Source: an uncultured Bacteroidaceae bacterium
Lineage (GTDB): Bacteria > Bacteroidota > Bacteroidia > Bacteroidales > Bacteroidaceae
Assembly: GCA_905234125.1 (NCBI GenBank)
Contig: CAJOGQ010000012.1
Span: forward strand, 12,366-49,715
Length of the DNA stretch: 37,350 nt
Direction: 5' to 3'
The notes below the pieces were generated by a model. The model searched no databases, was not told the DNA's origin, and was given only the letters and a program-made list of their open reading frames with translations. The number at the start of each line of letters is the position of its first letter. Position 1 is the first letter of the stretch. Of the stretch, positions 33,516 through 37,350 are shown piece by piece. The translations under genes and the position numbers were made by a program.

Positions 33516-33811
33516 CTTGCGGATGGTTGAAAACCGTCATCCGCATGGTCAGAAAAAATAATGCGCATTATCAGCTCCGATAATGCGCATTATTTGTGTC
33601 GTTAATGCGCATTATTGACTCCGTTAATGCGCATTATCAATTTCAGCCATCCGCATGACCGATTTTGTTCATACGTATGATTGACTTCATTCATACGTAT
33701 CATTGAGTCAAATCATACGTATCATCGGAGCAAACCATACGTATGATTTAAAACAAGCATGCGCATCACCGTTTCTGATGATGCGCATGAATGATTGGAA
33801 TGATGCTGATG
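33516..33811. repeat. 14-unit array of 10-bp palindromes at exact 22-bp period
   Basis: Ten-base cores start at 33516 and every 22 bases to 33802. In order: CTTGCGGATG, CATCCGCATG, AATGCGCATT four times, CATCCGCATG, CATACGTATG, CATACGTATC, CATACGTATC, CATACGTATG, CATGCGCATC, GATGCGCATG, GATGCTGATG. Twelve of 14 contain ATNCGNAT. The 12-bp spacers vary but mostly begin with A and end in T. The array leaves 3 bases free after the kdsD stop and 3 before the ABC-F stop, so it fills the whole convergent gap of 302 bases. The period of 22 is not a codon multiple, so it is not coding. Confidence 0.93.
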
Positions 33812-33814
33812 GGC

Positions 33815-35512
33815 TTATTCATCCATCAGCTTTCGATAGCGGATTCGCTTGGGTTCTTCCAGTCCGAGACGCTTGGCCTTGTTGGCTTCGTAGTCGGTGT
33901 AGGAACCCTCGAAATAGAAGACTTGGCCGTCGCCTTCGAAGGCAAGGATGTGGGTGCAGATGCGGTCGAGGAACCAGCGGTCGTGGCTGATGATGACGGC
34001 GCATCCGGCAAAAGCTTCAAGTCCTTCCTCAAGAGCTCGGAGCGTGTTCACGTCGATGTCGTTGGTCGGCTCGTCGAGCAAGAGGACATTTCCTTCCTGC
34101 TTCAGCGCCAGCGCCAGTTGCAAGCGGTTCCGTTCACCACCTGAGAGCACGCCGCACTTCTTTTCCTGGTCGGCTCCACTGAAGTTGAACTTGCTCAGAT
34201 AAGCCCGCACATTCACGTCCCGACCACCCATGCGGATGGTCTCGTTGCCGCCGCTCACTGTCTGGTAAACCGACTTTTCGGGGTCGATGTCCTTGTGCTG
34301 CTGATCGACGTAAGCGAGCTTCACGGTCTCGCCCACCTCGAACGAGCCGGCATCGGCCTTGTCCAGCCCCATGATGAGACGGAAGAGCGTGGTCTTTCCA
34401 ACGCCGTTGGGACCGATGACGCCCACGATGCCGTTAGGTGGCAGGTTGAAGTTGAGGTCGGTGTAGAGCACTTTCTCACCGAAGGATTTCGCCACGTGCT
34501 GGGCTTCGATGACCTTGTTGCCGAGTCGCGGACCGTTGGGAATGAAGATTTCCAGCTTCTCTTCCTTCTCCTTCTGCTCCTCATTGAGCATCTTGTCGTA
34601 GGAGTTCAGACGAGCCTTTCCCTTTGCCTGACGGGCTTTCGGAGCCATGCGAACCCACTCCAGCTCACGCTCCAAGGTCTTCCGTCGCTTCGATGCAGTC
34701 TTCTCCTCCTGCTCCATGCGCTTGCTCTTTTGCTCCAGCCATGAGGAGTAATTTCCCTTCCATGGGATGCCTTCGCCTCGGTCGAGCTCGAGAATCCACT
34801 CGGACACGTCGTCGAGGAAATATCGGTCGTGGGTGACGGCGATGACCGTGCCCTCATACTGCTGAAGATGCTGTTCGAGCCAGTCGATTGACTCAGCATC
34901 GAGATGGTTGGTCGGCTCGTCGAGCAGGAGCACGTCGGGCTTCTGAAGGAGCAATCGGCACAGAGCGACACGGCGACGCTCACCGCCCGAGAGATTCTTC
35001 ACGCTCCAGTCGCCTGGCGGACAGCGTAGGGCATCCATGGCACGCTCCAGCTTCGAGTCCATGTTCCAAGCGTCGGTGGAATCGATGATGTCCTGGAGCT
35101 CGGCCTGCCGCGTCATGAGCTGTTCCATCTTGTCTGGGTCCTCGTAATATTCGGGCAAACCGAATTTCACGTTGATGTCATCGTACTCGGCCAGTGCGTC
35201 ATACACATGCTGAACGCCTTCCATCACGTTCTCCTTCACCGTCTTGTCCTCATTCAAGGGAGGCTCCTGCGGCAGGTAGCCCACTGTGTAGCCCGGACTC
35301 CACACCACTTGTCCCTGGAACTGCTGATCCAGTCCGGCGATGATCTTCATCAGCGTCGATTTACCCGCTCCATTCAGACCGATGATGCCGATCTTCGCTC
35401 CGTAGAAGAACGAGAGATAGATGTTCTTGAGCACTTGTTTCTGATTCTGCTGGATGGTCTTGCTCACTCCGACCATCGAGAATATCACTTTTTTGTCGTC
35501 AACTGTTGGCAT
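33815..35512 (-). CDS. ettA: ABC-F ATPase, EttA-type translation factor
   Basis: A 565-residue soluble protein with two ABC domains and no membrane segments, typical of ribosome-binding ABC-F factors. Domain 1: Walker A GLNGAGKST (about 45-53), LSGGERRRVAL and LLLDEPTNHLDAESI. A charged linker follows (about 250-310, KSKRMEQEEKTASKRRKTLERELEW). Domain 2: GPNGVGKTT, LSGGERNRLQLALAL and LLLDEPTNDIDVNTLRALEE. The tail KRLGLEEPKRIRYRKL matches EttA, the translational throttle that gates the first peptide bond according to ATP level. It starts 10 bases after the sppA stop and is probably co-transcribed. Confidence 0.93.
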   Translation of the reverse strand: MPTVDDKKVIFSMVGVSKTIQQNQKQVLKNIYLSFFYGAKIGIIGLNGAGKSTLMKIIAGLDQQFQGQVVWSPGYTVGYLPQEPPLNEDKTVKENVMEGVQHVYDALAEYDDINVKFGLPEYYEDPDKMEQLMTRQAELQDIIDSTDAWNMDSKLERAMDALRCPPGDWSVKNLSGGERRRVALCRLLLQKPDVLLLDEPTNHLDAESIDWLEQHLQQYEGTVIAVTHDRYFLDDVSEWILELDRGEGIPWKGNYSSWLEQKSKRMEQEEKTASKRRKTLERELEWVRMAPKARQAKGKARLNSYDKMLNEEQKEKEEKLEIFIPNGPRLGNKVIEAQHVAKSFGEKVLYTDLNFNLPPNGIVGVIGPNGVGKTTLFRLIMGLDKADAGSFEVGETVKLAYVDQQHKDIDPEKSVYQTVSGGNETIRMGGRDVNVRAYLSKFNFSGADQEKKCGVLSGGERNRLQLALALKQEGNVLLLDEPTNDIDVNTLRALEEGLEAFAGCAVIISHDRWFLDRICTHILAFEGDGQVFYFEGSYTDYEANKAKRLGLEEPKRIRYRKLMDE

Positions 35513-35522
35513 GGGGAGGGGG

Positions 35523-37307
35523 TTATAAATTGAACTTCAGACGATAGGGGAGTGCGGTCTGGATGCCCGTCTTCTGATGCACATTCTTCAGGTCAGCCCA
35601 GATGGGGTAGTAGTCGCCGAGGGCTTCACGGAGTTGCTTGTCGGCATAGCTCGTTCCCTGCATCTCTTCCATCAGCTGGTCGAAGATGTTGGTCTTGGAG
35701 GGATAGCTCATGACGGAAGCCTCGTCGAGTTTGGCGAGTTGCTTGGCCTTGGCGATGGCTTTGTCCAGACCACCGAACTCATCGACCAGACCAATCTGCT
35801 TGGCATGCAGACCTGTCCACACACGACCTTCGCCAATCTTCTTGATGTCGTCCTGCTTCATCTTGCGACCGTCGGCACAACGCTGGGTGAAGAGCTCGTA
35901 GCCGTTGTTGATGTAGCGCTGAGCCATCGCACGTTCTTGGTCGGTGAAAGGACGGGAGATGTCGCCGAAATCAGAGAAAGCGTTGGTCTTCACCGTGCTG
36001 GTATGGACGCCCAACGTGTTGTTCATCAGCTCGCTTGCGTTGGGGAACAATCCGAAGATGCCGATGGAACCCGTGATGGTCGTGGGCTCTGCAAAGATGT
36101 AGTCGGCAGCACAACTGATATAATAACCGCCCGATGCCGCCATGTCGCCCATGCTCACCACGATGGGTTTGTTCGCTTTGATGTTCATCACCTGATGCCA
36201 AATCTGCTCGCTGGCATAGGCCGAACCGCCACCCGAATTGACACGGAGCACGACTGCCTTCACATCATCATCGTTGGCCAGTTTCTCCAGATCCTTGATG
36301 ACTTTCTTACCTACGATTTCCGGCTCGTAAGAGAATCCAGATGTGGCTTCATCCACGATGTCGCCCACGGCATAATAGACGGCCACCACGTCACCACTGA
36401 GTCCCTTAGGCTCGTTGGCTGAGATGTTTGCGAGGTCTTTCACCGTCACCGTGTTGTAGTCATCGGGCGAATCGACCTTCATCATGCGGGCAATCATCGG
36501 CTTCACTTCGTCGCTGTAGGCCAGTTTGTCCACAAGCTTCTCCTTCTTATAGATTTCAGTCTCGCGCAACAGCATCATCGAGTCAGCCAATTCGTTCAAT
36601 TTGGCCTCGCTGATCTTACGGCTCTTGCTGATGGCCTTCGTCATCTCGCTCCAAATTTCTTTGTCGTAAGTCTCAATCTGCTCGCGGTTGGCGTCGCTCA
36701 TCTCGTTCAGCAGATAAGGCTCGACAGCGCTCTTGTAAGTGCCGACTTTCACTACCTGCATGTCCACACCGACCTTGCCGAGCAAATCCTTATAGTACAT
36801 CACCTGGCTCGAAAGTCCGCTCCAGTCAATCATGCCCTTCGGATTCACCACCACCGAGTCGGCTACTGAGCACAGATAGTAAGCGCCCTGTGTGTACTGG
36901 TCGCCGTAAGTCACGATGAACTTACCCGACTCCTTGAAGTCCACCAATGCCTTGCGGATGGCCTGCAACGTGGCGGGCATGGCTCCGGCGAACGAGCCTG
37001 CCTCGATGTAGATGCCCTTCACTTTCGACTCCTCTTTGGCCTTCTTGATGGAGGCGAGGATGTCGTCCAGACCCTGATCCGTCAGGGTAGGATTGCCGAG
37101 GATTTCGCTTAATGGATTCTCCTCACTGCGCTCGTTGATGCTCCCTTCTAACTGGATGACGAGAATGCTGTTGTCTTTCACATTGGCAGTCATGCTGCCC
37201 ATCGATGCCATGCCTGCGATACTCAGGATGGTCAAAATGGAGATAATCACTCCAACGATGAATATGCCCACAATCGTGGCGCACACATACTTAAAGAACT
37301 GTTTCAT
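35523..37307 (-). CDS. sppA: Signal peptide peptidase SppA, 67K type
   Basis: Membrane-bound serine/lysine protease that degrades leftover signal peptides. The 594-residue tandem-domain form has an N-terminal anchor (about 5-35). The general base is the lysine of VGTYKSAVEPY (about residue 191) in the first half and the nucleophile is the serine of MAASGGYYISCAAD (about residue 391) in the second. TITGSIGIFG follows the serine block as expected. The ATG at 37305-37307 lies 43 bases from the window edge, so the promoter or an upstream gene is not visible; 37308-37350 shows only T-rich DNA. Confidence 0.95.
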   Translation of the reverse strand: MKQFFKYVCATIVGIFIVGVIISILTILSIAGMASMGSMTANVKDNSILVIQLEGSINERSEENPLSEILGNPTLTDQGLDDILASIKKAKEESKVKGIYIEAGSFAGAMPATLQAIRKALVDFKESGKFIVTYGDQYTQGAYYLCSVADSVVVNPKGMIDWSGLSSQVMYYKDLLGKVGVDMQVVKVGTYKSAVEPYLLNEMSDANREQIETYDKEIWSEMTKAISKSRKISEAKLNELADSMMLLRETEIYKKEKLVDKLAYSDEVKPMIARMMKVDSPDDYNTVTVKDLANISANEPKGLSGDVVAVYYAVGDIVDEATSGFSYEPEIVGKKVIKDLEKLANDDDVKAVVLRVNSGGGSAYASEQIWHQVMNIKANKPIVVSMGDMAASGGYYISCAADYIFAEPTTITGSIGIFGLFPNASELMNNTLGVHTSTVKTNAFSDFGDISRPFTDQERAMAQRYINNGYELFTQRCADGRKMKQDDIKKIGEGRVWTGLHAKQIGLVDEFGGLDKAIAKAKQLAKLDEASVMSYPSKTNIFDQLMEEMQGTSYADKQLREALGDYYPIWADLKNVHQKTGIQTALPYRLKFNL

Positions 37308-37350
37308 ATTGATTGTTTTGAGTTGTTGTTTCTTCTTCTGATGTCGTTAT

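Noticed and set aside
33516-33811. CRISPR array
   Set aside because: The conserved part is a 10-bp palindrome with 12-bp spacers, the cores vary, and no cas genes are near. CRISPR repeats are longer and near-identical.

Overview
The window comes from a member of the Bacteroidetes, most likely a Prevotellaceae species (Prevotella/Segatella type). The evidence is the set of gene families (DUF4296, DUF4348, DUF1015 beside serC/serA, a short serA, oadGAB, a DUF6057-like membrane protein) and the repeated Bacteroidetes promoter signature TAnnTTTG, sometimes with a TTTTG -33 element 19 bp upstream. It is mostly ordinary core chromosome with no prophage, transposase, CRISPR, rRNA or tRNA. The unusual content is in the intergenic DNA.

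Layout. 1-7253 (minus) is one tightly packed run transcribed from 7253 towards 1: pheS, pyrB, pyrI, ileS, lspA and a DUF4296 lipoprotein cut by the window edge. A divergent promoter region at 7254-7342 separates it from a plus-strand group of a DUF4348 lipoprotein, murB and a PhnP-like metallo-hydrolase, which ends at a terminator at about 10069. 10126-14379 (minus) carries the Na+-pumping oxaloacetate decarboxylase oadG-oadA-oadB and an exported protein of unknown function. 14380-14771 holds the oadG promoter and a structured corA leader with a 13-codon ORF and an intrinsic terminator. 14772-17978 has corA, serC, serA and a terminator. 18033-18797 (minus) is a LamG-like lipoprotein. 18973-26886 (plus) holds DUF1015, a YigZ/IMPACT protein, a secreted 14-MORN protein, an inositol monophosphatase, a YhcH protein, the glycogen branching enzyme glgB and a DUF6057-like membrane protein. 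26967-27617 is a decayed gene, a terminator and short hairpins. 27618-33512 (plus) has a MORN-GH25 muramidase fusion, slyD, aroC, ssb, kdsA and kdsD. 33815-37307 (minus) has sppA and an EttA-type ABC-F protein.

The genes cover translation (pheS, ileS, ABC-F), pyrimidine synthesis (pyrBI), envelope and LPS building (murB, kdsA, kdsD, lspA, sppA), serine and aromatic amino acid synthesis (serC, serA, aroC), glycogen (glgB), and Na+/Mg2+ membrane transport (oadGAB, corA).

The strongest unexplained signal fills the convergent gap between kdsD and the ABC-F gene. Fourteen 10-bp, mostly palindromic cores (consensus ATNCGNAT plus one flanking base on each side) are spaced at exactly 22 bp from 33516 to 33811, with symmetric (compensatory) changes between copies. 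Other notable signals are the corA leader with mutually exclusive terminator and antiterminator pairings and an acidic/proline leader peptide; 7-bp tandem repeats with different unit sequences in at least seven gaps, often ending at a start codon; a REP-like palindrome read in frame inside ileS; a SerA lacking the usual catalytic His and Glu; and a canonical promoter placed so close to an ATG that the MORN-GH25 mRNA may be leaderless.
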